The notes: generated by a model from the letters alone, not told the origin. A DNA stretch of 64,000 nucleotides from Trematomus loennbergii (GCA_012861695.1 JAAOOA010000577.1:55001-119000), one strand, 5' to 3'. Positions 33,314-45,224 are shown, counted from the stretch's first letter. Numbers and translations are program-made.

Positions 33314-34594
33314 TTCTGAAGCTGAACACGTCTCTCTTAATGTAAATGCTGTATTGTGTTTGCACATGTCGGCCACCATAGAATAATGAGTGTAGTTGAA
33401 CGTCTGGATGGGAATAGAGTAGAATGTCACATTGCCTCCATGTTATATCTCACAGTCTCTTCCGCTGACACACTGCTGCAGAATCAAGGTAATGCTAATT
33501 GAGCGCTACACTACAGGCCAGTGTCGTGACAGGACAGAGAAGACAAAAAGGCAACAGCAACTGGCTCCCATGTTAATTGTCTCGTCAAAGCGCGCATGGC
33601 ACATATGTTATGGTGCTGTCAGACTGCGTTGCTGCTTTAACCCAACCCGGCCTCAGATGTCTCCCCCATCTGCCGACATCAAATGACAGAACATCACTTT
33701 GAGACGAGAACAGAGCCACAACTCCTGCCTGGGTATCAAATGTGGAAGTGGGATAAAAGCATGCGGGGCTTTTCATCTTAAAAGAAACTTGTTGAAGGGG
33801 AGCGCCACTGTTAACAGGAAGTATACAGCTGTCAGACAGAGAGCTCCCGTCGTACCTGCCCATGTGTTATCAAATGACAAAAGCTACAGACCTTAAGCCA
33901 AGGCAAATTGTTTTGATGCAGTGCAGCACGGTGACAAGGCGCAACTAAAGTGTTTATCTGTCGGTGGTGAGCAGAAAGCTGGCAGCCGGTCAGTCATGTG
34001 GACTTCCCTTTTGTCACAGCAACAACTCAGCCAGGCAATCCAGTGGAGCGGCTTTATTTATGTACACCTTGCTCAGAGGATAACAGCGGCGCGGCTCAGC
34101 TTCTTTGTGACATTAATGTCTTTGAAGGGAACCTGCTAATGTGCTTTCCACAGTCAGAGGTGTACACTGTGTGTTCTGCTGCAGGTCTGCTTACATCCGT
34201 CAAGTCACGGGCTGCCATTGTTTCAGGAAAATCCATTAAAAACAGCTCAAAGAAAGGCTGCAGCAGGGACATGCACAATAGAGACGACTAGCAGAGATCT
34301 ATGGTGGAACGCATTGAGGGTTGTGTTTATGGGATAACGCATTATTGTGTGTCTGCAGACCAAGAAGAGATAGCTATACAATGACTGCTACTATAGCAAT
34401 CACATTTAGCGTATATGTACATATGTCCCTATGGATTTTGGCATTGAGCGTAATCTTTAGGGGGATTGTTGGTCCATAGTAATGTATTGACCAGATATGA
34501 CACCTTCAAACCAATATCTCTACTCTTGCACATAATCTATTATTCATTACCTTCACGTCATATTTGTATATGTTCAAAAAGCTCTTTATTTTTT
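33314..34594. other. No gene seen; candidate conserved block at ~33860-34145
   Basis: Bases 33860-34145 are unique and even in composition: 'caaattgttttgatgcagtg', 'cagcacggtgacaaggcgca', 'cttttgtcacagcaacaact' and 'ggctttatttatgtacacct'. Frames occur on both strands with no domain. The texture suggests a conserved non-coding element, which I cannot test here. Confidence 0.4.
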
Positions 34595-34693
34595 TCATTC
34601 ACCCTCTGTCAAGTCTGCTCTGATTGGCTAGGCTGGGATTGGTCAACCTGCATCGAGATGTCCCGCCCCTTAGCCTATCATACAGTCACCTTC
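34595..34693 (-). mobile_element. T2-family interior fragment
   Basis: On the - strand: 'gataggctaaggggcgggac' then 'ggttgaccaatcccagcc' and 'ccaatcagagcagac'. This matches 58040-58090. It lies directly against the TTAA of the next element, so that element may have inserted into this T2 copy. Confidence 0.6.
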
Positions 34694-34697
34694 TTAA

Positions 34698-35856
34698 CCT
34701 GTTAAGCCCTGAGCCTGTTTTTCAGGTCTCAGGCTCGAAAATGACATTCCCAGAACAAATGACCATATCTTCCCTTCTAAAAGGGTTAAATTAATAATCT
34801 TTTTTCTCAAAGTAATGATAAACCTGTGAGTTGGATGTAGAAAAGTCAGAATCAATATAGATGTTTTTTATTTTAAAGAAAATTCAGATTTTACAAAGTA
34901 AAAAACTGTAAATTATAGTGTCCGTCCAAAATTTATTTTTTACTTATAGTGAAAACTACCCTTGGATGATGGGTTAGTAGACTAAAAGCTTTAGGAATCC
35001 AAAGTACAACATATAATAAGTACCCTGTATCAAGATTGATGCAAAACAAGTGACATTTGACCTTTTTAGAGAGGTTTAGCCAAAACCACCCACCTCTGAG
35101 GTGATTTGGGTGAAAATGTTTTTTTTTCCATATCTCTGGCCCCCCTTGCTCGATTTTGATGGTTGACACCTCTTTCTGACCGTTAGAGCCAATAGAATCG
35201 AAAGGGGAGTCCCCCACACACACGTTGTGAAGAGAAGAGGTGGGGGCTTCGCGCATGTAATTGTCCATCAGAGTGGACCGATCTCTCCCTCTGGCATTGG
35301 AAACTAAAAAGCAGTTTTATTGCTTATGGATTATCAGAAATCATTTCAAAGAGGGCACAGATACATTGGATTAACCTATGGATTAACTGCAGCATCGTTT
35401 TTTTATCGTTTTAATGCCATTGAAGACCAGTTTTGACCAAGGTAAGCCATGTTAGCGTTTCTAGCTACCTAGCTCCACATGTTATGATGTACGCTTTCGT
35501 TTATAGCGTCGCAAATGTTTATCACTGAGTGTTGAGCTGGGCACCCCCAGATTCAGTGTCTCCAGGACACCAGAAACCAGGGGTTGGCTTGTGCATCTAG
35601 GATAAGTAATAAGGGAGTTATTGTGAGTTTAGTTGCAGAGATAGGTTACATTTTTTCGCTCGTGGCTAATTCAGAGGCTGAGTGTTAGCATTGTGTTTTT
35701 TTTTTATTTAAAAAAAAAAAGATCAGTTAGCTGAGTTTCTTTCCGTTACATGGATATAAAACATTCATAGTTTATTAAATGAACATGCCCTCATACACTG
35801 TTTCCTGCAAGATGTTGCGGCAGTGCCCTGGTACCGGGTCTCTCGGGCTTAACAGG
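34698..35856 (+). mobile_element. piggyBac-like element with TTAA duplication
   Basis: 1,159 bp between TTAA at 34694-34697 and 35857-35860. Inverted ends: 'cctgttaagccctgag' at left and 'ctcgggcttaacagg' at right. It has no transposase; the 111-codon - strand frame at 34933-35268 lacks a recognised domain. A reverse copy lies at 28160-29177. An A/T hairpin of about 11 bp is at 35696-35721. Confidence 0.85.
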
Positions 35857-35860
35857 TTAA

Positions 35861-37100
35861 ACTAATGGCTAAGTTGTTCTAGTTTGCTTGAATCATCTCT
35901 TCATAATGCTGTTCCTACCCTGATTGTTTAATGGCTTATGTCAAGAGTGTGACTTGTGTGAAAAACTACAATACAAATGAAGTTATTTCCCTCGATAATG
36001 TTTACTTTAATATAGGCTAGGCTATACATGGTGTATATTTATTTAGTCTTTTACTTTCACAAGTTATAGTTGAATGATGAAGCCTCCCAGTGCGCTACAG
36101 ACACAAAATAGCCACAGTGTTAATGTCACTATGATCTCAAAGTAAACAACGGTTCTGAAGTGAAATCCCGAGGCATTTTTACATTTTCATAATCAGTCAT
36201 CAGTTTGTCTTTGGGTTTCAAATGAGGGCTCCAGACTCTGCTTCACTTTGACTTCCTGTGAAGAGCAGGCAGATGGGGAGTGCGGCTCCAGATGCATGAT
36301 TATCATTTCAGATTCAGCTCCAACAGAAGCGGACAGCTTTGATACATTATAAAGTCATCTAAGTGAGAAACATTACCATAGTGGTCTCATTTAAGTTATT
36401 TATTCTGCTGGTCAGTGCAGCTGCGGCCCCTGCTGTGAGGAAGCGGGGGTTTGTAACTGATTTCCACCATTTCAGTTAAATACATGTATTACAGATGGTA
36501 TTACAGAAATGCTGTTTTCAGAAAATTGGACCTCATGTTGGAATTATTTTTAAGGCTCCTGGCTGACGCTAACTTTTCATATAAAACATCATTTTTCACA
36601 CAATCATTAATTCATGAGGGTAAAAGTGGAGCGTGTGCAGAAAAAACATCATTATTTAACCACGTGCAAACACCATAGGGGACGTAAGGCATTTCCAAGT
36701 GCAGTAAGACCCCGGGGGGATTACCCAATCCACATCATTTCCCCCAACGCTCAAACCTCACGCCTCCTGATCACATAAAGGATTACATGGCTTTGCAAGA
36801 ACACATTTAAGCATTAACTCCCCACAAAGCACCAAAACTCTCAAGGCCAAATCACACATCTGCCTCTTCAACTCTAAAGTAACAACGTTCTGAGCCTCAT
36901 CTCCAGAACTGATGAAGACTGTGTTTGAAGGCAAGACTTGGATCACCTCGAGGAGATTGTTTTGACAGGAAATGATCCAAAGGCAATCCTACCAACAATC
37001 CCTGGAGAGCGAGGACACGCCGGTGTGAAGACACTGGGGTTTATAAGTGTTAATCATCAAGGAACATCCTGTGTACATGAATGGAAGTGTGAGAAATAAT
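35861..37100. other. No gene seen; unique sequence
   Basis: No transposon end, array or exon was identified. A few AT-rich runs only. Confidence 0.5.
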
Positions 37101-37439
37101 ATATATTGTGCCGGATCTTTAAGGGCCACCATTCACTGTCGCAGTGTTGTCCCACGGACCGGATGTGGGCGACACCTTGGAGTTCCGGTTTCACGTTATT
37201 ATTAGTTTTTAGCCTCACAGTAGCATGTAGCTAACAGTATAGTGTGTGTGTGAGTATAAGGAGAATGACGTGTGGAGTTACATACTAAACACACCGTCTC
37301 CAACTCTCACTCATCACGCTGCATTACTAATATTATTATATATATTAATGACAACAAACATCAGAAGAATTGTATAATCAAATGTCTTAAGAGATGCGCC
37401 ATGGCTACGTCATCAGAGGGCGACAGAAGAAGATGACGA

Positions 37440-37525
37440 AGCAGAATGCGCCGTGGACCCGCCCCCGTCGACGTCAGCCAATGGAAGAAGACTAAATACG
37501 AGGGGGAAATATATAACACACGATG
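37440..37525 (+). promoter_or_regulatory. Promoter-like cluster: GC box, CRE, CCAAT, TATA
   Basis: In order: 'gacccgcccccg' (37449-37460 area), 'gtcgacgtcagccaatgg' and 'gggggaaatatataacac'. The order and spacing match a pol II core promoter with proximal elements, and 'ctacgtcatc' lies ~50 bp upstream. No downstream gene is visible in the window; the first sequence transcribed would be the 29-bp array. Confidence 0.4.
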
Positions 37526-37594
37526 TTAGTTCTCTTGTTTCCATGCAACTGGTGAACAGATAACTGCTTTCTGTGGAATGGGGATCAGTGAACT

Positions 37595-37921
37595 GGATAA
37601 GGAACCACAGCTGGGTTCCCATTGGATAAGGAACCACAGCTGGGTTCCCATTGGATAAGGAACCACAGCTGGGTTCCCATTGGATAAGGAACCACAGCTG
37701 GGTTCCCATTGGATAAGGAACCACAGCTGGGTTCCCATTGGATAAGGAACCACAGCTGGGTTCCCATTGGATAAGGAACCACAGCTGGGTTCCCATTGGA
37801 TAAGGAACCACAGCTGGGTTCCCATTGGATAAGGAACCACAGCTGGGTTCCCATTGGATAAGGAACCACAGCTGGGTTCCCATTGGTTAAGGAACCACAG
37901 CTGGGTTCCCATTGGATAAGG
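37595..37921. repeat. 29-bp minisatellite, about 11 copies
   Basis: Near-perfect units 'ggataaggaaccacagctgg' + 'gttcccatt'; one unit has 'ggttaagg'. Because 29 is not a multiple of 3, three units make an 87-base cycle, and all three - strand frames stay open (frames at 37413-37912). These are artefacts. Near identity of units implies recent expansion. Confidence 0.97.
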
Positions 37922-38084
37922 ACACCTTGTACACCTACTATACTATTGCATTCATAGATACACTTTACGAGAAGCTTCCTGGTCTACTTCAGAACAACTC
38001 TTGGTCTTCAAACAAGAAACATGACAGAAGAAATAAGTACACTTTTTAAAAAACATCCATAAACATTCATCTGTTTGCATCTTG

Positions 38085-38335
38085 CCAATTGTTTATCTAT
38101 AAATCATATTCCATGTACTTGTATATAGACTCTTCTTGCATTATTTCTATTTTATTTATTTTAATTGCACATCTCAAGACATTCTCTCGCACTATTTTAT
38201 CTGTTTTATTTGTTGTCTGTCCTATATATTTATGTTGCTCTGTTGGAAGAGCCTGTGTCTTCAGATTGTCATATCTAAACTGTAGCTGCTGAGCACATGG
38301 AAATACAGCCTTGAATCTTGAATTGAATATTCAGA
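38085..38335 (+). mobile_element. LINE 3' end fragment
   Basis: Same plan as 23930-24130: 'tgtatatagactcttcttgc', 'ctgttggaagagcctgtgtc', 'aactgtagctgctgagcaca' and the end 'ccttgaatcttgaattgaa'. The repeated TTGAATC end is typical of such tails. Confidence 0.5.
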
Positions 38336-38664
38336 GGGTCCTGTGGATCAAACATGATGCTGCAACAAGTCATGCTACCAACACACTCTACACACACTCT
38401 ACACACACTCTACAACACTCTACACACACTTTACAAAGCAGCCTATTCAAGCTGTCATGTCCCGTTCACTGGCGATATTAAGCTGGTTTCCATCCACCGG
38501 TTTTTATGCACATTTTGAATTTGCACATAATAAATGAAATGCAGCGCAGACACAGTTAAGGGTGTCAGAAAGAGACAAGAAGAGACTGTACTTGCTGGCA
38601 TATCAATAAAGACATTATTAAAGGTGATGGAAGTGGAAGAAAATAAAAGCCGGTCCCTCTCCTG
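38336..38664. other. No gene seen; short 'acactctacac' repeat
   Basis: Bases ~38378-38432 contain five copies of an 'acactctacacac'-type 9-13-bp unit. The rest is unique. Confidence 0.5.
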
Positions 38665-38764
38665 CTTTCCTCAGAAAAATAAGTAGTGGAGTAAAGTACT
38701 GATACCAGAAACATGTACTTAAGTACACAAACAAAGTATTGTATTTCACTACTTCCCTCCTCTG
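38665..38764 (-). mobile_element. Solo end of the 'agtagtggagtaaagtac' hAT MITE family
   Basis: 'ataagtagtggagtaaagta', 'ctgataccagaaacatgtac', 'ttaagtac' and the end 'acttccctcctctg' match the right end of the element at 55783-56940. Only ~100 bp are present, so the copy is truncated. Confidence 0.7.
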
Positions 38765-39030
38765 CAGTTTTATTCTCTCCCAGTTGTATCTGCAGTCATT
38801 GGCAGATCCACTGGTGTCTAATGGAGGGCGGACACACTCGAGACACATGGCATCACACGGTGTTGCCGGCACTTTCTTTCTGCCAGAAAAGGATTCAACT
38901 CCCCGTGTGGATCCCACTCCTCCCACCTACAAGGACACAACCCTCAATATGAAATGTTGATTATAAAGAGAGCAGATGCGTCGCACCAGCCAAACAAATT
39001 CAATATGTATTGGTGTATTCATGAATATCC
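38765..39030. other. No gene seen
   Basis: Unique sequence with overlapping short frames on both strands. Nothing is supported. Confidence 0.45.
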
Positions 39031-39034
39031 TTAA

Positions 39035-39507
39035 AGGGGACCTATCATGCAAAATGCACTTGTGTACGTCTTTTCTACATGAATATGTGTCCCCGGTGTT
39101 CCAGGGAACTCACCAAGTGTCAGAAAACACAACCCTCTCTATTTTCCTCCATACCCAAATCTCTAAAAAAGGGGCTGCAACGGATCTGATAAAAACTGAT
39201 CCAGATTTGAACACTGTCCTGACGTCAGGGCGGTGGCGCTACGGCTATTGGGCCAACTCCACCAATCAGGAGGAGACAGCCACGGACATTGCCGTTCGAA
39301 AGCGCTGGAGACGCTGTAGTACATATGCCAGGCCTGTAGGTGGTGCTGTTCTCACTGAATCTGCCCTTACACAAACAGAGCTAGAAAATGTCAAATTGAG
39401 CAAAATGAGGCATGGCTAAAATGCATGATCTGTTTGGTATTTTGAAAAATATGCCTTATAGGTATGGTCCTACACTATGTTATTCAATATAGCATGATAG
39501 GTCCACT
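39035..39507 (+). mobile_element. T1 TTAA MITE, full copy
   Basis: 473 bp between TTAA at 39031-39034 and 39508-39511. Ends 'aggggacctatcatgc' and 'gcatgataggtccact' are inverted. The body carries a palindrome with a CRE core (39226-39241, one mismatch here), an inverted CCAAT word, and a frame of over 110 codons that is open in all T1 copies ('FQGTHQVSENTTLSIF', 'YGYWANSTNQEETAT'). A TTAA duplication fits Kolobok- or piggyBac-type elements. Confidence 0.92.
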
Positions 39508-39511
39508 TTAA

Positions 39512-40017
39512 TGAAAGGCAGGTTTCCCTATCAATAAAACCCTTTTTGATCCTAAATATCTTCGTTTCATCTTAAGGTCACATTGTTCTGCTGTCTTACA
39601 TAATACACTTCAGTAAACAACATCTTGTAGTTATTTATTTTCTCCTGTATTACATATATACACTATATATGTGTTGCATTTACTATTGAGGAAATCATAC
39701 ATGAAGATATCAGGTTGCATTACTTGTATATTGTGATACACATCTTAGATGACTGATCACATGTTGTACAGGCAGCTAGCATTGGGAAACAAAGGTTTTT
39801 AAGAAACCCTCCCAAACCCCGTTTGGGCACATATTTTGTTTTGATTTCTACTTTATCATTCTGCTAAAAAAAAAGAGTTCACGGTTAGTCTCAAGGTCAG
39901 AGCGAAGACGCAACAACAAAAAAGTCTTTCACATGAACTTTCTGCAAGTTACAATAACTTTAAAACTGCAGAGAAGGTTTGTTTATTTCAAGAAAAGCTT
40001 GTACTGACACTGCGCTG

Positions 40018-40019
<2 letters not shown>
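39512..40019. other. No gene seen; unique sequence
   Basis: Unique AT-leaning sequence. No features are supported. Confidence 0.5.
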
Positions 40020-40062
<43 letters not shown>

Positions 40063-40065
40063 ACA

Positions 40066-40108
<43 letters not shown>

Positions 40109-40179
40109 ACCACACACACAAACACACACCACACACACACACACACCACACACACACACACACACACACCACACACACT
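40020..40179. repeat. (CA)n microsatellite, interrupted
   Basis: CA tract of about 160 bases with 'cagaca', 'caccca', 'acaaaca' and 'cacca' interruptions. Confidence 0.96.
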
Positions 40180-40754
40180 CAGATGATGAATTGTAGCAAG
40201 AAGCCCTTCACTAATTTAAGGAAATCACTCGGGAAGGCAAAGTTAGCAGAATAGAGTCATCGCTGGCATTCTACATCTGTCAGTCTGTGCTTTAGCCTGA
40301 TTAGTGTGCCGCTAATCGACTCTGCTAATCACACCCTCAGGTGAGAGGGAGGGGGGGGGGAGAGGAGATGGGAGAGGGGTGGAGGGTGATGGAGAACATG
40401 GAGGAATGGAGGAACAGCTGGTTTATGTGGAAGCCCTGGAGAGCTTCTCCACCGGGTGTGATGTGTGTCTTTACTACGAGAAGAGAAACACTGAGGGTTT
40501 CTGTGGAGGTTCAGAGACAGAGAGTTGGCGTGAAGACTTTATCTGTACTATGTTATATGTGAGACACAAAGGAACACACAGAGCCTCTGACAACTTACAT
40601 ACACTTTGGTTATTGTCCAATAAATAAAAGTGTTGGTTGTAAGCCAAGTTCACTGATGTGCATCATGTCAGTCTTTGAATACATCTGTGACATGCCAGAA
40701 CAAGAACACTTGAAGTGTTTGATTGTTTTCTCTACAGTAGAGGCATCATTACAC
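40180..40754. other. No gene seen; small candidate regulatory block
   Basis: Bases ~40240-40345 hold 'gcctgattagtgtgccgcta' and 'atcgactctgctaatcacac', giving three TAAT/ATTA words in 35 bases. This is a homeodomain-site-like cluster. The rest is purine-rich or unique, without exon signs. Confidence 0.4.
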
Positions 40755-42484
40755 GCACTGCATACTGATATACACCTGATCATCATCAGGAGAGGACTCT
40801 TTAAAGTAGAGACACTACATACTGATATACACCTGAACATCATCAGGAGAGGACTCTTTAAAGTAGAGACACTACATACTGATATACACCTGAACATCAG
40901 CAGGAGAGGACTCTTTAAAGTAGAGACACTACATACTGATATACACCTGAACATCAGCAGGAGAGGACTCTTTAAAGTAGAGACACTGCATACTGATATA
41001 CACCTGATCATCAGCAGGAGAGGACTCTTTAAAGTAGAGACACTACATACTGATATACACCTGATCATCAGCAGGAGAGGACTCTTTAAAGTAGAGACAC
41101 TACATACTGATATACACCTGAACATCAGCAGGAGAGGACTCTTTAAAGTAGAGCACTACATACTGATATACACCTGAACATCAGCAGGAGAGGACTCTTT
41201 AAAGTAGAGACACTACATACTGATATACACCTGAACATCAGCAGGAGAGGACTCTTTAAAGTAGAGACACTACATACTGATATACACCTGAACATCAGCA
41301 GGAGAGGACTCTTTAAAGTAGAGACACTACATACTGATATACACCTGATCATCAGCAGGAGAGGACTCTTTAAAGTAGAGACACTACATACTGATATACA
41401 CCTGAACATCAGCAGGAGAGGACTCTTTAAAGTAGAGACACATACTGATATACACCTGAACATCAGCAGGAGAGGACTCTTTAAAGTAGAGACACTACAT
41501 ACTGATATACACCTGATCATCAGCAGGAGAGGACTCTTTAAAGTAGAGACACTACATACTGATATACACCTGAACATCAGCAGGAGAGGACTCTTTAAAG
41601 TAGAGACACTACATACTGATATACACTGAACATCAGCAGGAGAGGACTCTTTAAAGTAGAGACACTACATACTGATATACACCTGAACATCAGCAGGAGA
41701 GGACTCTTTAAAGTAGAGACACTACATACTGATATACACCTGAACATCAGCAGGAGAGGACTCTTTAAAGTAGAGACACTACATACTGATATACACCTGA
41801 ACATCAGCAGGAGAGGACTCTTTAAAGTAGAGACACTACATACTGATATACACCTGAACATCAGCAGGAGAGGACTCTTTAAAGTAGAGACACTACATAC
41901 TGATATACACTGAACATCAGCAGGAGAGGACTCTTTAAAGTAGAGACACTACATACTGATATACACCTAAACATCAGCAGGAGAGGACTCTTTAAAGTAG
42001 AGACACTACATACTGATATACACCTGAACATCAGCAGGAGAGGACTCTTTAAAGTAGAGACACTACATACTGATATACACCTGAACATCAGCAGGAGAGG
42101 ACTCTTTAAAGTAGAGACACTACATACTGATATACACCTGAACATCAGCAGGAGAGGACTCTTTAAAGTAGAGACACTACATACTGATATACACCTAAAC
42201 ATCAGCAGGAGAGGACTCTTTAAAGTAGAGACACTACATACTGATATACACCTGAACATCAGCAGGAGAGGACTCTTTAAAGTAGAGACACTACATACTG
42301 ATATACACCTGAACATCAGCAGGAGAGGACTCTTTAAAGTAGAGAGACTGCATACTGATATACACCTGAACATCAGCAGGAGAGGACTCTTTAAAGTAGA
42401 GAGACTGCATACTGATATACACCTGAACATCAGCAGGAGAGGACTCTTTAAAGTAGAGACACTACATTCTGATATACACCTGAA
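40755..42484 (+). repeat. 57-bp minisatellite, array 3, about 30 copies
   Basis: Same unit and direction as array 2. Private variants: 'cctgatcatcag' units scattered in the first half, 'cctaaacatcag' units at 41967 and 42193, and two adjacent 'agagagactgcat' units at 42340-42410. The unique T2 end is not seen on either side ('ctacagtagaggcatcatta' at left, 'cctgaaaaataacacaatat' at right). Frames of 88-220 codons on both strands are artefacts. Confidence 0.97.
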
Positions 42485-44139
42485 AAATAACACAATATGT
42501 TCTCTAACCGTGCATACACTTGAATTTGAAAATCCAGCCAAAGAACTGATGTGTTTCTCTCAGAGTGAATCTCAGGGGGTCCTTGATGTTTGTTTCATAA
42601 ACTAGTTTTGATAGAGAGGATAGAGAGGTGTTTTATCACAAATGACTGAATGCTGAGCATCCAGAGGACATCAGTTTCCCATCTCTACTCAGGAAGTTAA
42701 GAGCACACTGCTCAATAACTAATGGCCATGCAGAGTCCCTGAGATGTGCGGTGCTCAGTGTCAGATTACATATCAGAGAACAACATCTGTTTCCTGCCTG
42801 CACTCATTGTATATTTTACCTGCGTCTTATTGAATCATTTGTTAAATGTTTTTTCGCTGCCTGGCATCCGGAGCAAACAGCGAGCGGGAACTGTTTTCCA
42901 GTCTTTAAGGCAAAACAGCTATGAAATGTACTCCAGGATTCACTCCATCAGCAGGGACTCACTCCTCCACAGAGCGTCGACACGACCGCTGCCAACTCCT
43001 AGACATGATCGCTAAATGAATATCATGTTGCTTTTCATCGGAGGTAACTGGATTGACAGCCATGCAGGCGTCAGGGACTCAGAAGCACAAAAAGGTGTTG
43101 CAAGACACTTCTGATATTAGGAGGAGACGGAACATCGAGATACACAGCGCTCTCAATGCAGAGAAACATATGCAAAAAGAGATATTCCAAAGTGTAACAA
43201 TTCAAAGAAATGGTAGCAGTTATGCAACAATGCTTATAACATATTGACATTTGACGCAAAAATAATATTGATAATTATGTTTTATTAACTAGGACCGCAA
43301 GATAAATCTAAATGTTATGGAAATTGCAGGAAGTTAAATATATGTTAAAGACTATATATATGTTAAACAATCATTATGAATGAAGTAGCGTGGTGATGCA
43401 AAGATATCCTGGCCTACACATTACATTCTTCAGACTGAATTAAATATATTTATTTGGTATAAATCCTCTTTAAAATCAAGAAGATTCCAAAATGAGTAAT
43501 TTCTCTAATATCATATTTGCAATACAAGTAAAATAAAACTACAATCACTTGTTCCAAATCATGTTGCCCTATTATAAATAAGTTGTACGATCCCAGGCGC
43601 TCTATTTGTTTAACATCTAAGAAATTACATATCATGCATCATTCAGTCGTTTCAATCATTTAACAGCGATCCGTGTTTTGCCGACATGTATGTCATCATA
43701 TCACAAACCTCTGCCACAGCAGCAGTTACTTCTCTCGTCTTCAAATGATTCCTTTTGTAAAACCTTGGCTTTCCAGCTTCCTCGCCTGTATTCACGCTTC
43801 ACTGAGCTCCTCTTGTTTCAGATATGTTTCAGTAAGACATGACATGGGCCAATGGGCAGCCTCCATTCCTCCCCCAACCTGTGCAGTAATGAAGGCAGCC
43901 GTGATGGTGAGGTGAAGCTACTGAGGTGTGAGAAGGAGGAAGAGGAGGAGGAAGAGGAGGCCGGCAGGGAATTGGAAGTGTGGCGAGTCTGGTGAGGTGA
44001 AAATGGAGCCTGGAGGTTTCCAACACTCTGACTGTAACCTAAGAGCAACCCAGGATGGAGGAATGTGCAGTATGTGGGGGTCGGGGTATCAAAAGGATGT
44101 CGTTTTTGCCTCAGCTGGGTGTTGATTTCAGTTATTACA
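42485..44139. other. No gene seen; unique sequence
   Basis: Unique sequence with AT-rich parts at 43260-43460. Frames at 43673-44159 overlap on both strands in a GA/CT-rich patch. No domain or splice pattern is recognised. Confidence 0.5.
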
Positions 44140-44300
44140 CTGCTTAGTTGAATACTCAATGCTGATTGGTTGATTTGAGAATTCTAGAAGTCCGTTATTT
44201 CTCGCCAGCAGAGCGTTGCTAAGGAGAGCAGACCGTTGCTAAGGAGGATCAACAAACATTAGTTTTCTCCATCCGAAAATGTTTAAATATTATTTATTTT
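44140..44300 (+). repeat. Dispersed repeat, copy 1 (pair with 48013-48140)
   Basis: 'gttgaatactcaatgctgat', 'tggttgatttgagaattcta', 'gaagtccgttatttctc' and 'cgttgctaaggaggatcaac' match 48013-48140 in order. I recall similar text as a common fish repeat. Termini are not resolved. Confidence 0.65.
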
Positions 44301-45224
44301 TTAGTTGTGAAGGCTAGGGAATTTGGATCCATGATGGCTGAACTGTCCCTCGTAAGAAACATTTAAAAATAAATAGAGAACAAGAACAGGAAAAGAGGTT
44401 AACAGAGAGAGCAGGGAAATCAAAAGAAGAAGACAGACAGGAAGTAAACACTAAAGGGAACAGCAGAAGAAGACAGAGTGCTGGACGTCAGAGAAATCAA
44501 CAAAAGAAGACAGGAAGTGAACACTAAAGGGAACCAGAACCCTTGCTGCCCCTCACTTCATTCATTAATTGAACTCATTGGAGCACCTGACTTATAAAGC
44601 ACTGCTCCTCCTGAACCCTGTCGTGTTTATTAATTGTAATTCAGATGTCATAATGTTGCATATTGCATATTTGAGGAGTAAGATACTCCGTTAGATGAGT
44701 GTTGGCTGAAAGCTGCTGCAGTGCTTCCTCTGCGGGAGATGATCACATACACACCAGCAGAGGTTCTGTGTGTGGGAGGCAGCTGGGAACAAGTCATCAT
44801 TAAGTCAGTGAAATCAACAATAAAGAGTACAACGGAAAACACTTGCTCTCCGCCCATGTTCTGTTTTTCAAAGCGCTGAATGCACATTTGTCAGTCGCTC
44901 CCCAAAAGAACCATCATCACAATGCAGGAGGAATATATATGGTCCCCTGCTAAAAGACCCCCCGAAGGAGAACATGCAATCTGAAGTAAACAAAGTACAG
45001 ACTCTGAGCTGGTGACCTGGGGTGTGTTTCCAAAAAGCATTGTTCCTTTGTTCAGACATCATTAGCAACACATAGTGATTCTATAAACTGTTACTGGGAC
45101 AAACAACCACCAACACATAGTCTCTACGATTCAGCTGCAATGCTGCGACACTAACAAACTCTGACTCATGTATGTAGATTTACACATGGCATATATATGG
45201 TAATAAAAAAGTCATTTTGCGAGA
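44301..45224. other. No gene seen; purine-rich patch with a ~77-bp duplication
   Basis: At 44380-44540 the + strand is strongly A/G-rich, and 'agacaggaagt.aacactaaagggaac' occurs twice (~44437 and ~44511), indicating a diverged tandem duplication. The rest is unique. Confidence 0.5.

Larger units (their letters stand above)
37105..38025 (+). mobile_element. Possible solo LTR or promoter-bearing element (weak)
   Basis: The segment starts near 'tgtgccggatctttaagggc' and may end near 'cttcaaacaagaaaca'. Inside, 37440-37525 has a compact promoter layout: GC box 'acccgcccccgt', CRE-like 'gacgtca', CCAAT 'agccaatgg', then the TATA-like 'aaatatataa'. The 29-bp array follows downstream. 'agaaataa' occurs just outside both sides (37093-37100 and 38028-38035) but does not fit an LTR boundary well. 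No internal retroviral sequence is seen, and I am not confident this is an LTR. Confidence 0.25.

Noticed and set aside
37105..38025. Endogenous retrovirus
   Set aside because: Only promoter-like words are present; no gag, pol or env frames, primer-binding site or paired LTR was found, so at most a solo LTR is suggested.
40610..42541. Several 88-220-codon frames on both strands
   Set aside because: They are translations of the 57-bp minisatellite, which stays in frame because its length is a multiple of three.
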